Source of the DNA: an uncultured bacterium
GTDB lineage: Bacteria > Bacillota > Clostridia > Lachnospirales > Lachnospiraceae
Assembly: GCA_947574055.1 (NCBI GenBank)
Contig: CANPIC010000030.1
Span: forward strand, 1-34,952
Reading direction: 5' to 3'
DNA length: 34,952 nt
Shown: piece after piece, positions 1 through 6,500 of the stretch
Layout: each line of letters starts with the position of its first letter
Position numbering within the stretch: position 1 is the first letter of the stretch
Made by a program: the position numbers and the translations under genes
Notes under the pieces: model-generated
The model's database searches: none
What the model was told of the DNA's origin: nothing
What the model saw: the letters and a program-made list of their open reading frames with translations, nothing else

Positions 1-188
1 GTGTTTCGCATTCATCATCAGGTTTAAATCCACTCCCTCTACGCAGAGGGAGACTGCTTGATATTGACGGCGAGGAAATGGAACTGAAGTTTAAATCCAC
101 TCCCTCTACGCAGAGGGAGACAAGAACAAATGAGTATTGACAAAGTTCCTATAAAGTTTAAATCCACTCCCTCTACGCAGAGGGAGAC
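1..188 (-). CRISPR. Type I-C CRISPR array, leader-proximal end (3 repeats, partial)
   Basis: Three identical 33-nt repeats lie at 22-54, 89-121 and 156-188, separated by two 34-nt spacers (55-88, 122-155). Positions 1-21 are part of a further spacer, so the array continues off the left edge. Each repeat has a perfect 8-bp palindromic stem (CTCCCTCT/AGAGGGAG) around a 4-nt loop. Read on the minus strand it starts GTCTCCCTC and ends GTGGATTTAAAC, close to the usual I-C repeat ending GTGGATTGAAAT. The I-C processing model gives an 11-nt 5' crRNA handle, TGGATTTAAAC. The cas genes lie upstream in minus-strand terms and the AT-rich leader lies between cas2 and position 188, so transcription runs leftwards and the spacer at 122-155 is the newest. 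Repeats are identical in all three copies. Spacer targets cannot be determined here. Confidence 0.97.
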
Positions 189-380
189 AGCAAAAATAGC
201 TATTTTTATTTAGATCAAACCGTTTTTTTTATTAAATATAACCAATCACATCCCTATATCCAACACCAAAACCTTCTGATCATTCCATAAAATATAATTT
301 TAGAGAAAAATTAAACTGTTTGCAGGTGCGAATCTTACAGGAAATTTATGTTCTCTTCACATCCGCACTTTCGTATTTAC
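189..380 (-). promoter_or_regulatory. CRISPR leader
   Basis: This AT-rich 192-nt stretch lies between the cas2 stop and the first repeat. It contains no convincing gene. It holds a promoter-like pair (235-263) and a perfect 16-bp palindrome, AAAAATAGCTATTTTT, at 192-207 that ends 3 nt from the first repeat. Its position next to cas2 and beside identical repeats is what marks it as the leader, where new spacers would be added. The functional boundaries are inferred. Confidence 0.8.
235..263 (-). promoter_or_regulatory. Putative pre-crRNA promoter
   Basis: On the minus strand a -35-like TTGGAT (263-258) and a -10 TATATT (240-235) are spaced by 17 nt. Transcription would start near 228, about 40 nt before the first repeat. 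The match is sigma-A-like but not perfect at -35. Confidence 0.55.
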
Positions 381-671
381 TCAAAAAATCAGTGTTTCTG
401 TCACGTCGAAGCCAGGCTTCACGCCAATATGCTCCACTTTATTTTTATAATGATTGCCCAGATAATAAAATCTCAGGCTGTCTTTCTTTTTATCTATGAT
501 ATTTTCGAGAGTTGCTTTTACTTCACGGCATTTGGCCGCATCCATATTACACTCAAACACAGAATTTTGCACTCTCTGTCCATAATTTACACATTGTTTT
601 GCCACTTTGCGCAGCCTTTTGCACCCATCTGGCGTCTTTGTATCAACATCATAGGTAATCAGTACAAGCAA
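381..671 (-). CDS. cas2: CRISPR-associated protein Cas2 (type I-C)
   Basis: Cas2 is the structural partner of Cas1 in the spacer-acquisition complex. The 96-residue length is normal for the family. The ferredoxin-like first strand reads LVLITYDVD, with the conserved Asp at its end, followed by RVQNSVFEC and DSLRFYYLG, all typical of I-C Cas2. The start is a TTG at 671, chosen because a strong TAAGGAGG (686-679) lies 7 nt upstream and no ATG fits. It is the last cas gene before the leader. It is separated from cas1 by 172 nt, which is long for a pair that is normally adjacent, and may therefore have its own promoter, although I could not identify a convincing one. Confidence 0.95.
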   Translation of the reverse strand: MLVLITYDVDTKTPDGCKRLRKVAKQCVNYGQRVQNSVFECNMDAAKCREVKATLENIIDKKKDSLRFYYLGNHYKNKVEHIGVKPGFDVTETLIF

Positions 672-843
672 TCGCGCCCCTCCTTACATTTCCCTATATA
701 ATAAATCATTGTAAAATTACACTTTTGAAATCCGAGTTAGGACAATCCTGCCAAATAAGAAGCAAATGGAAAGGACTTTTTCGCTTTGTTTTGTATACTT
801 TGACCACACTCATCACCAAACTATCTGCCTCTTACAAAATCTC

Positions 844-1875
844 TTATTTCCAGAAAAACGGCGGGTACTCATCCAGATCTCCTCTGATATACCTGGCAAG
901 AAGCATGGCCTGTACATAAGGAACCATGCCCCATTCCAGCTTTTCATCCAAAAAAGGATGGGTGATGGTTTCCTGCTTTTTTGCCTGCCAGGCTGCTAAG
1001 AATGTCTTTCTGGCATCATCGCTCATGACCACGGCACCGTTTTCTTTCCGCAAGAATCCCTGGGGATGTATCATCTTTTTATTAATCAGCGTCAGCACGA
1101 ACCGATCACCCATGACTCCTCTCAGCTCTTCCATCAAGTCAAGTGCCAGGGACTTCCTTCCGGGTTTATCTGTATGAAAAAAGCCGGCATAGGGGTCCAG
1201 CCCCACACTTTCCAGGGCGTTCGTACACATAGATGCCAGTAATGTATATGCGAAGGAAAGCATGGCATTGACTTCATCTTCCGGCGGTCTCCTGTTTCTC
1301 CCTGCAAACCGAAAATAGTCTTTCTGCTGTAAAATCAGATCATCAAAACAAGAGAAATAAACGGATGCCGCCTCTCCTTCCAGCCCCCGCAGAACTGCCG
1401 CCGCCTCACAATTTCTGATTTTTTTGAGCGTTTCCGCCAGAAATGCAGATTTATGTTTCAGTTTCGCAGCATCCAGGCGCAGCGGATAATCTCTTGCCAT
1501 CCGCTCCAGAAGCCACCGGCAGTTGTACACTTTGCCTGCGATGCAATTTCTCGCTATCAGGATGCTCCTTTGGGGATCTTCGCTGATCCTGAACTGTTCT
1601 TTACGAAGTGTTATATTCCCATATACTTCACCCATCACTCTGGCAATAAAACGACCATTACCGCTGAGAAATGTCAACCCGATATCTCTCTGCGCGCAGG
1701 CGCCCATCAGGGCCGGGCTGGCCCCGGTATAGCCAAATGTCACAATCGCCTCCAGATTATGCAGCGGAATTCTGGCTACTTCGGTTTCTTTCTCCAGTAC
1801 CACCACATTTTCTCCATCCAGAGACAAATAACGTCCAGGAGATGTGATATAAAGCGTATTGCGTAACTTTTTCAA
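844..1875 (-). CDS. cas1: CRISPR-associated endonuclease/integrase Cas1 (type I-C)
   Basis: Cas1 catalyses integration of new spacers at the leader end of the array together with Cas2. The protein is 343 aa. An N-terminal beta-rich domain (about 1-90) is followed by the helical catalytic domain. The metal ligands are visible: Glu166 in LRGLEGEAASVYF, His234 in GFFHTDKPGRKS, and Asp246/Glu249 in LALDLMEE. The start is TTG at 1875, with AAGGAGG at 1886-1880 only 4 nt upstream. No alternative ATG lies near the conserved N-terminus. It follows cas4 with a gap of 54 nt, and cas4 and cas1 work together in I-C to select PAM-compatible prespacers (established for the subtype). All key residues are intact, so acquisition is probably functional. 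Confidence 0.97.
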   Translation of the reverse strand: MKKLRNTLYITSPGRYLSLDGENVVVLEKETEVARIPLHNLEAIVTFGYTGASPALMGACAQRDIGLTFLSGNGRFIARVMGEVYGNITLRKEQFRISEDPQRSILIARNCIAGKVYNCRWLLERMARDYPLRLDAAKLKHKSAFLAETLKKIRNCEAAAVLRGLEGEAASVYFSCFDDLILQQKDYFRFAGRNRRPPEDEVNAMLSFAYTLLASMCTNALESVGLDPYAGFFHTDKPGRKSLALDLMEELRGVMGDRFVLTLINKKMIHPQGFLRKENGAVVMSDDARKTFLAAWQAKKQETITHPFLDEKLEWGMVPYVQAMLLARYIRGDLDEYPPFFWK

Positions 1876-1929
1876 AATTCCTCCTTCTGCTTTTTCAAAC
1901 CGGCAGAGCGGCTATCCTGTCCACCGGCA

Positions 1930-2607
1930 TCAGCGATCCGGCCCGGCAGCCTCCCCGATATGCCCTTCCATATACTTCTGCACTGACCGTTTCTTTCCCA
2001 ATACCGGCAGACATATGTCTTTCAGAGAACAGGCATTACAGCTTTTGCTCCATTTTACTTTGGGTGTATATCTGCGTGCAAAATAATCATGCATTTCCAT
2101 GACCACTGTCCTGACCTCTTCCCGCAGTTCCTTTGTCAGTTCTACAGCTTCCCGGTGGCGGGTTTCCCCATAGTACAGATATGCCCGGGGAATGTCACAG
2201 CAGAGCATCTCTTCCAGGCAGATTGCCTGCGCTGTGAGTTGCAGCATATCCGCATGACTGCTCTTGGGTCTCCCCCGCTTATATTCTACGGGTGTTATGG
2301 CATATGTCCCCTCCTGACCATAAAGGGCAATACCTCCTTCACTGCGCCGAAACTCGACGATATCACATTCACCAATCAGACCAAGTTCACGGGAACGCAC
2401 CGGCATGGCGCGTGAGATGATTACATCGCCCCGTTTCTCTCTCGCTGTCACGGTATGTGCCTTTTCATGGAGCAGCCTGCCCTCCACCGTCCTCACATTT
2501 TCCGCCCACTGCAGTTCGATATAGGCCAGCGCCCACTGGCGCCTGCAAAATGTGAAATGCTGAATCCCGGACAACTGAAGATATTCCTCCTCGTTATACA
2601 AGATCAT
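1930..2607 (-). CDS. cas4: CRISPR-associated exonuclease Cas4 (type I-C)
   Basis: Cas4 is a RecB-family nuclease with an iron-sulfur cluster that trims prespacers and helps choose the PAM with Cas1-Cas2. From the start used here (225 aa) the cluster cysteines are Cys21 (FTFCRRQW) and Cys190, Cys193 and Cys199 (CNACSLKDIC). The nuclease residues are Asp82 (GECDIVEF) and Glu108/Lys110 (PVEYKRG). I place the start at ATG 2607, since MILYNEEEYLQLSGIQHF matches the normal Cas4 N-terminus. The frame is open further upstream to 2652, but that 15-residue extension lies inside cas7. The chosen start overlaps the last codons of cas7 by 14 nt and has GGAGG only 3 nt upstream, suggesting translational coupling. 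Confidence 0.94.
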   Translation of the reverse strand: MILYNEEEYLQLSGIQHFTFCRRQWALAYIELQWAENVRTVEGRLLHEKAHTVTAREKRGDVIISRAMPVRSRELGLIGECDIVEFRRSEGGIALYGQEGTYAITPVEYKRGRPKSSHADMLQLTAQAICLEEMLCCDIPRAYLYYGETRHREAVELTKELREEVRTVVMEMHDYFARRYTPKVKWSKSCNACSLKDICLPVLGKKRSVQKYMEGHIGEAAGPDR

Positions 2608-3451
2608 ATACCTCCGGTTCCACACAGCCCGGGTCTTCATAACGGATATCATAATCGGTGTAAGAAGAAGGCCGTTCCGTCCGGGGCTCTATTTTCACGC
2701 TGCGATGGACTTTTGCAGACGATGTCGCCGGCGTCTTTTCCGCATGCTGCCACCAGTAGAGTCTGCACACCTCCATACTTCCCTCCGGTCTGGCAGAGGA
2801 AGCGTCATTCTCAAACAGAGTTTTCAATGCTTCTTTCAACAACTGCGCATCTTCTTGGGAAAATCCGGTCTTCTCCGCAAGCTGTACGTTGACGCTCCCT
2901 TTTACCACATACAGCCCGAATCCGACCCTGTGTTTCGTGCCCATTGTATCAGAGGCTTTTCCTTCTTTTTTATCCTCGCTGTTCACACTTTTCGTAATCT
3001 GCATACTGATAATATCCACCGGCTGCACGCTCACTGCCTGATGGATAGAAACAGGCCCCCGTATGCCCAGGGATACTTCCACTCCCCTAAACGCAAACAC
3101 CTGTCCAAAGCTGCGCACATCCATCCATTCCTCACAGGCAAGCTGAATACATTTCTCCCGGTTGGCATTTTTCTTGTTATAGATCTCCTCTTTGAATGGC
3201 GCATACCCGTCCGCACGCGCTTTCAGACTGCCAAAACCATCGTCTGCCCTGTCGTCGGACTGCACAAAGATCCTCTGTCCCATATCCTGCCAGCGGTTTC
3301 TGATCTTGCGCTTGATGCACACATCGGAAATCTCGCCATACCCCTCATAATTCTCCCGGGGGCGATTCCCGTTTAACGGATCTCCGTTAGGATTTGCGTT
3401 GGAAGCCGATATCAATACCAGAAAATCAATTTTCCCTTTCAGTTCACTCAT
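2594..3451 (-). CDS. cas7c: Type I-C Cascade backbone protein Cas7c (Csd2)
   Basis: Cas7c forms the helical backbone that coats the crRNA spacer in the I-C Cascade complex. The 285-residue protein begins with the family signature IDFLVLISASNANPNGDP followed by RPRENYEGYGEISDVCIKRKIRNR, both characteristic of Csd2. Length is normal. The ATG at 3451 has a strong AGGAGGAG just upstream and is one base from the cas8c stop codon (TGA-G-ATG), so translation is probably coupled to cas8c and cas11c. It overlaps the start of cas4 by 14 nt. Confidence 0.97.
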   Translation of the reverse strand: MSELKGKIDFLVLISASNANPNGDPLNGNRPRENYEGYGEISDVCIKRKIRNRWQDMGQRIFVQSDDRADDGFGSLKARADGYAPFKEEIYNKKNANREKCIQLACEEWMDVRSFGQVFAFRGVEVSLGIRGPVSIHQAVSVQPVDIISMQITKSVNSEDKKEGKASDTMGTKHRVGFGLYVVKGSVNVQLAEKTGFSQEDAQLLKEALKTLFENDASSARPEGSMEVCRLYWWQHAEKTPATSSAKVHRSVKIEPRTERPSSYTDYDIRYEDPGCVEPEVYDLV

Positions 3452-3452
3452 C

Positions 3453-3857
3453 TCAGTTCTCCTCCTGCTTTGCCTCTTCTTTTCCTTCTGTATCTTTGGC
3501 TGTTTCCGGCTTCATCCGTAACCTGTAGGCCTGGTTATGATATCCCAGCAGATACAGGCCGCCCAGCGGCGCATCGTCCACATAATCGTCCATCACAAAC
3601 AAATCATAAATCTCATCCAGCAGCTTCTGGTATCTGATCCGTTCCGGTAGATGCAGACGAACCATATACGGTTCCAGCTTTTCCTCGATCACCTTCCAGG
3701 TGCGATAGGGATGCTGGGAAAAAGCGCACATATATCGTTTCGCATTCGTCTGCCTGCTCTCCTCCTTATCATAGGTACGATATTCGATCCGGTCAGCCAG
3801 TGCCAACAGTCTGCCAAATAGATAATCTCTTTTGGAGCAGGTTTCATCCAGTGCCAT
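3453..3857 (-). CDS. cas11c: Cas11c small subunit from internal start in cas8c
   Basis: In type I-C systems the small subunit Cas11c is known to be translated from an internal start near the 3' end of cas8c. Here an in-frame ATG at 3857 (Met548 of Cas8c, MALDETCSKRDYLFGR) has a perfect AAGGAGG at 3872-3866 with 8-nt spacing. This is as good as any ribosome binding site in the operon. The product would be 134 aa, predicted helical, sharing the cas8c stop codon. Codon choice in the preceding Lys-Glu-Glu-Trp region produces the SD. The signal is seen directly; the function is inferred from the subtype. Confidence 0.82.
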   Translation of the reverse strand: MALDETCSKRDYLFGRLLALADRIEYRTYDKEESRQTNAKRYMCAFSQHPYRTWKVIEEKLEPYMVRLHLPERIRYQKLLDEIYDLFVMDDYVDDAPLGGLYLLGYHNQAYRLRMKPETAKDTEGKEEAKQEEN

Positions 3858-5498
3858 AGTCCATTCCTCCTTATATCTTTTTTTATATTGCTGTCGTACC
3901 AGAGAACAGGCCAGCGACAAAATTCGTTCCCATAAAAAGCGGCTCTCAAAGGACATGGGAGAAGAAGCTCTTCGCACAGCCTGCCACACCATATCCGCCG
4001 GCACTTCTCTGCCTTCCAGAATACAGGGCATCCAGCGTTTGGCCACATGCTTATAGCGCTCCTCTTTCCCCTTCAGGGAAAGGCAGCCTTTTTGCTCTGT
4101 CCCGTATAAAAGTTCCGCCGCATCCCTGATGCCCACCATACCTCTGAACGTATATCGTCCCTTTTCTTTGCTTTTCTTGGGATGGAGCCATTCGCAGCGC
4201 TGATACCAGTCCTCTATCATCTTCAGGTAGCGGGAAGATGCATATCCCTTATACTCCATCATGGCAAGTCTGCCCGTGGTGGCGGCATCAAAAGCCATAA
4301 TTATGGTTCGGGAAGACTGAGACAGATTTTTCTCATATCCCTGTATTGCCCGCCGGAATCTGGCCGCCCCGGCCGTCCCGGTATCATATACCGGCTCTGT
4401 TTCAAATTCCGGCTCTTCCTCCAGGTCAGGTTCCTCATACAGATCCGGTTCCTCCTCTTCTTCCCTGCTGCCTTCCTGCAGACCGGTATCCGTATTGCCC
4501 GCCATTTGCTTCTCCATAGCTTCATATATCTCATCCGCTCCCTGATCCCATCCCGGTATCTCATGCAGATCAGATTCCCAGGTCACAAAATACAGACTAT
4601 CATAATGGCATCCCTGCCTGCGCATAATCCATTTCAGTGCGTTATGTACCTTCTGAGAGTCCTCATATCCGATAGCAAAAGCCTCTTCTCGGCTAATAAA
4701 TCTGCCCAGAAAGGTAAAGTTGGAAGTGTCATTGGCAGAGATCAGTTTTGCGCCATCCCCTTCATGGCGAATTTTCTTGGGCTGCAGATACGAGATCGGT
4801 GTCCGCTTTCCGGTCAGATAGGAAAGCCCCTCTTCCAGCTTGTGAGCCCGGCAGAAATCAATATAACACTTCTGCAGCGTCATATCCTTCCAGCACTCTG
4901 GGCTATAGCACCCACTCTCATCTTCCAGTATACCTTCCGGCAACAGGGTACTGCTGATTATCCTGAAACGGACAAACGCTTCCGTCTGAGAGACAATCTG
5001 TATTTTTACCTTTTCATCCGGCAGGCCATCTTCTCCGGTGTGAATGACGCCGCATCTGATCAGATCCCCCATCAGAGTCCCTTTCTGCAGATACCGGCAG
5101 ACAGCCTTTACCTTTTGATGGCTGTAGGGAGACTCTGACCATTCATGTAACTGTTCCATATACCGTTCATAGTTGCGAGAACAGTCCTTCTTCGTCACAT
5201 ATTTGCCGCGGTCTCCGGCCAGGTACTTTAGATTATCGCACAGGGGATGCGGTTCAATGCCAGCGGTTCTGGCAGCCGACTTTTCCGTGACTGGTATCAG
5301 TGTCAGTTTATCCTGCTCCGCCACTGTCTCCGCACCCATAAAAGTCCCTTCCTCATCTATCGTCACAGTAATCTGGGCACTGACCGTTATATGATATGGT
5401 GGCAGCAATACGGCTCCATCCAGCTGCCAGCGTCCTGCCTCAGCCTTATTTTTTTCGTACAAATCATACAGTTCCGCGATCCAGCTGATCTGGCTCAT
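3453..5498 (-). CDS. cas8c: Type I-C Cascade large subunit Cas8c (Csd1)
   Basis: Cas8c recognises the PAM and helps open the target duplex in the I-C effector. The gene lies between cas5c and cas7c, the normal I-C order. At 681 aa it is longer than typical Csd1. Part of the excess is a strongly acidic, low-complexity stretch at about residues 342-370, containing runs such as EEEEEPDLYEEPDLEEE, that lies just before the conserved FRRAIQGYEKNL segment. I interpret this as a flexible linker between the N-terminal and C-terminal halves. The C-terminal 134 residues (548-681) are also probably made independently as Cas11c (see that entry). The start ATG at 5498 is preceded by an AGAGGGTGAG ribosome binding site. 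Confidence 0.95.
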   Translation of the reverse strand: MSQISWIAELYDLYEKNKAEAGRWQLDGAVLLPPYHITVSAQITVTIDEEGTFMGAETVAEQDKLTLIPVTEKSAARTAGIEPHPLCDNLKYLAGDRGKYVTKKDCSRNYERYMEQLHEWSESPYSHQKVKAVCRYLQKGTLMGDLIRCGVIHTGEDGLPDEKVKIQIVSQTEAFVRFRIISSTLLPEGILEDESGCYSPECWKDMTLQKCYIDFCRAHKLEEGLSYLTGKRTPISYLQPKKIRHEGDGAKLISANDTSNFTFLGRFISREEAFAIGYEDSQKVHNALKWIMRRQGCHYDSLYFVTWESDLHEIPGWDQGADEIYEAMEKQMAGNTDTGLQEGSREEEEEPDLYEEPDLEEEPEFETEPVYDTGTAGAARFRRAIQGYEKNLSQSSRTIIMAFDAATTGRLAMMEYKGYASSRYLKMIEDWYQRCEWLHPKKSKEKGRYTFRGMVGIRDAAELLYGTEQKGCLSLKGKEERYKHVAKRWMPCILEGREVPADMVWQAVRRASSPMSFESRFLWERILSLACSLVRQQYKKRYKEEWTMALDETCSKRDYLFGRLLALADRIEYRTYDKEESRQTNAKRYMCAFSQHPYRTWKVIEEKLEPYMVRLHLPERIRYQKLLDEIYDLFVMDDYVDDAPLGGLYLLGYHNQAYRLRMKPETAKDTEGKEEAKQEEN

Positions 5499-5525
5499 TT
5501 TATCTCACCCTCTTTCCCAGGTTTC

Positions 5526-5554
5526 GTAACAGTTCCGATCATCTGCTCTGTTAC
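5526..5554. repeat. 7-bp inverted repeat between cas5c and cas8c
   Basis: GTAACAG (5526-5532) and CTGTTAC (5548-5554) are perfect inverses around a 15-nt loop in the 71-nt cas5c-cas8c gap. There is no T-run, so it is not an obvious terminator. It could be an RNA stem affecting operon mRNA stability or an operator. No function can be assigned. Confidence 0.4.
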
Positions 5555-5569
5555 ATGCAAAGTCTATTC

Positions 5570-6322
5570 TCACAGGCTGCCCGGCAAGTACGCAGACCTG
5601 TCCGGACTGTGCTCAAATTCTTCCAGCCCGCTGAAATTTTGTTCCGAAAATACTTTCATTTCCATCTCATGAAGATGCCTCTTTTCTCTGCACGCCTCCG
5701 GCGGTAAAAACGCTATCACCCCCTGTTTCATCACCGGTTTCCAAAAGCGGACTGTCATCCTGCCCCTGTCCTCATCCAGAATCGCCTCATCCGCATAAGT
5801 GATGCCATGATACATAAAGCCAAATGCCACCTCTCCCGGCGCCTTGTCATAATACCCGCTGCCACTGCCAAATTCGCAGGGCTCCACATAGCCCTGACAT
5901 TCTCTCGTCCCCAGAAAGATATCACGCCTTCCGCCCCGCTCTATCATGCGCCTGGCAATATTATGGTGCTTGTGCTCATTTCGGTCCCCGGCCAGTTCCG
6001 GGCGGTTTTCATTCCAGACAAAATGGGCCCGTACCTGATAACAGACATCTTTCAGATAAGTATAATAGGACAATTCATTTCCACCATGAAAGACAATGGG
6101 GCGAATAGCCTTTGTCTCTGTCTGAATCGGCTTCATCACTCTCAGTTCATCAATAATCCAGTATAGTGTCGGTTTCCAGTAAATACTTTGCAAAATCCCC
6201 TTTACCGCCTCATACGTGGGAATCTGATAAGAACATTTTTCTCCTCCTACCCTGGTAACCGGATCAGAAAACAGCGCATAATCGCCGCTGACCTGAAACT
6301 CCACCGTGTTTCTGTATCCCAT
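5570..6322 (-). CDS. cas5c: Type I-C pre-crRNA endoribonuclease Cas5c (Cas5d)
   Basis: In I-C systems, which lack Cas6, Cas5 cuts the repeat at the base of its hairpin and stays bound to the crRNA 5' handle. The 250-aa protein has the RAMP fold N-terminus (VEFQVSGDYALFSDPVTR). It retains the residues matching the catalytic triad described for Cas5d: Tyr48 (ILQSIYWKP) and Lys118-His119 (NEHKHHNIARR). The conserved RDIFLGTRECQGYVEP follows. The ATG at 6322 is preceded by AAAGGAG with good spacing. Gaps of 178 nt to cas3 and 71 nt to cas8c are longer than elsewhere in the operon, and both contain inverted repeats. It is presumably active, since the array repeat has an intact stem. Confidence 0.96.
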   Translation of the reverse strand: MGYRNTVEFQVSGDYALFSDPVTRVGGEKCSYQIPTYEAVKGILQSIYWKPTLYWIIDELRVMKPIQTETKAIRPIVFHGGNELSYYTYLKDVCYQVRAHFVWNENRPELAGDRNEHKHHNIARRMIERGGRRDIFLGTRECQGYVEPCEFGSGSGYYDKAPGEVAFGFMYHGITYADEAILDEDRGRMTVRFWKPVMKQGVIAFLPPEACREKRHLHEMEMKVFSEQNFSGLEEFEHSPDRSAYLPGSL

Positions 6323-6357
6323 CTCTTCTCCTTTCTCTCAGGTATTACAGGCAGATC

Positions 6358-6452
6358 ATGCGAAACCTTATATTGCGCTGAGTTGATCCGAAATACACAA
6401 AAACCCAGTACAAAAACATTATCATTCGCGCCTTCTTTTGCAGGTTTCGCAT
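6358..6452. repeat. 11-bp inverted repeat spanning the cas3-cas5c gap
   Basis: ATGCGAAACCT (6358-6368) and AGGTTTCGCAT (6442-6452) are perfect inverses separated by 73 nt, inside the 178-nt gap between cas3 and cas5c. The arms could close a large RNA stem in the cas transcript or mark the ends of a small inserted piece. A related CAGGTTTCGTAA occurs at 5518-5529 in the cas5c-cas8c gap. Confidence 0.5.
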
Positions 6453-6500
6453 AATCGCCGCCTGCGTAAAGACAACTTCGCAAGTATCCCCCTGTTACAC

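Noticed and set aside
1..188. Self-targeting spacer
   Set aside because: Reading the two complete spacers against the window I saw no second copy; the rest of the genome is not available.
348..701. Plus-strand open frame across cas2 and the leader
   Set aside because: It is antisense to cas2 and lacks a ribosome binding site or a family match.
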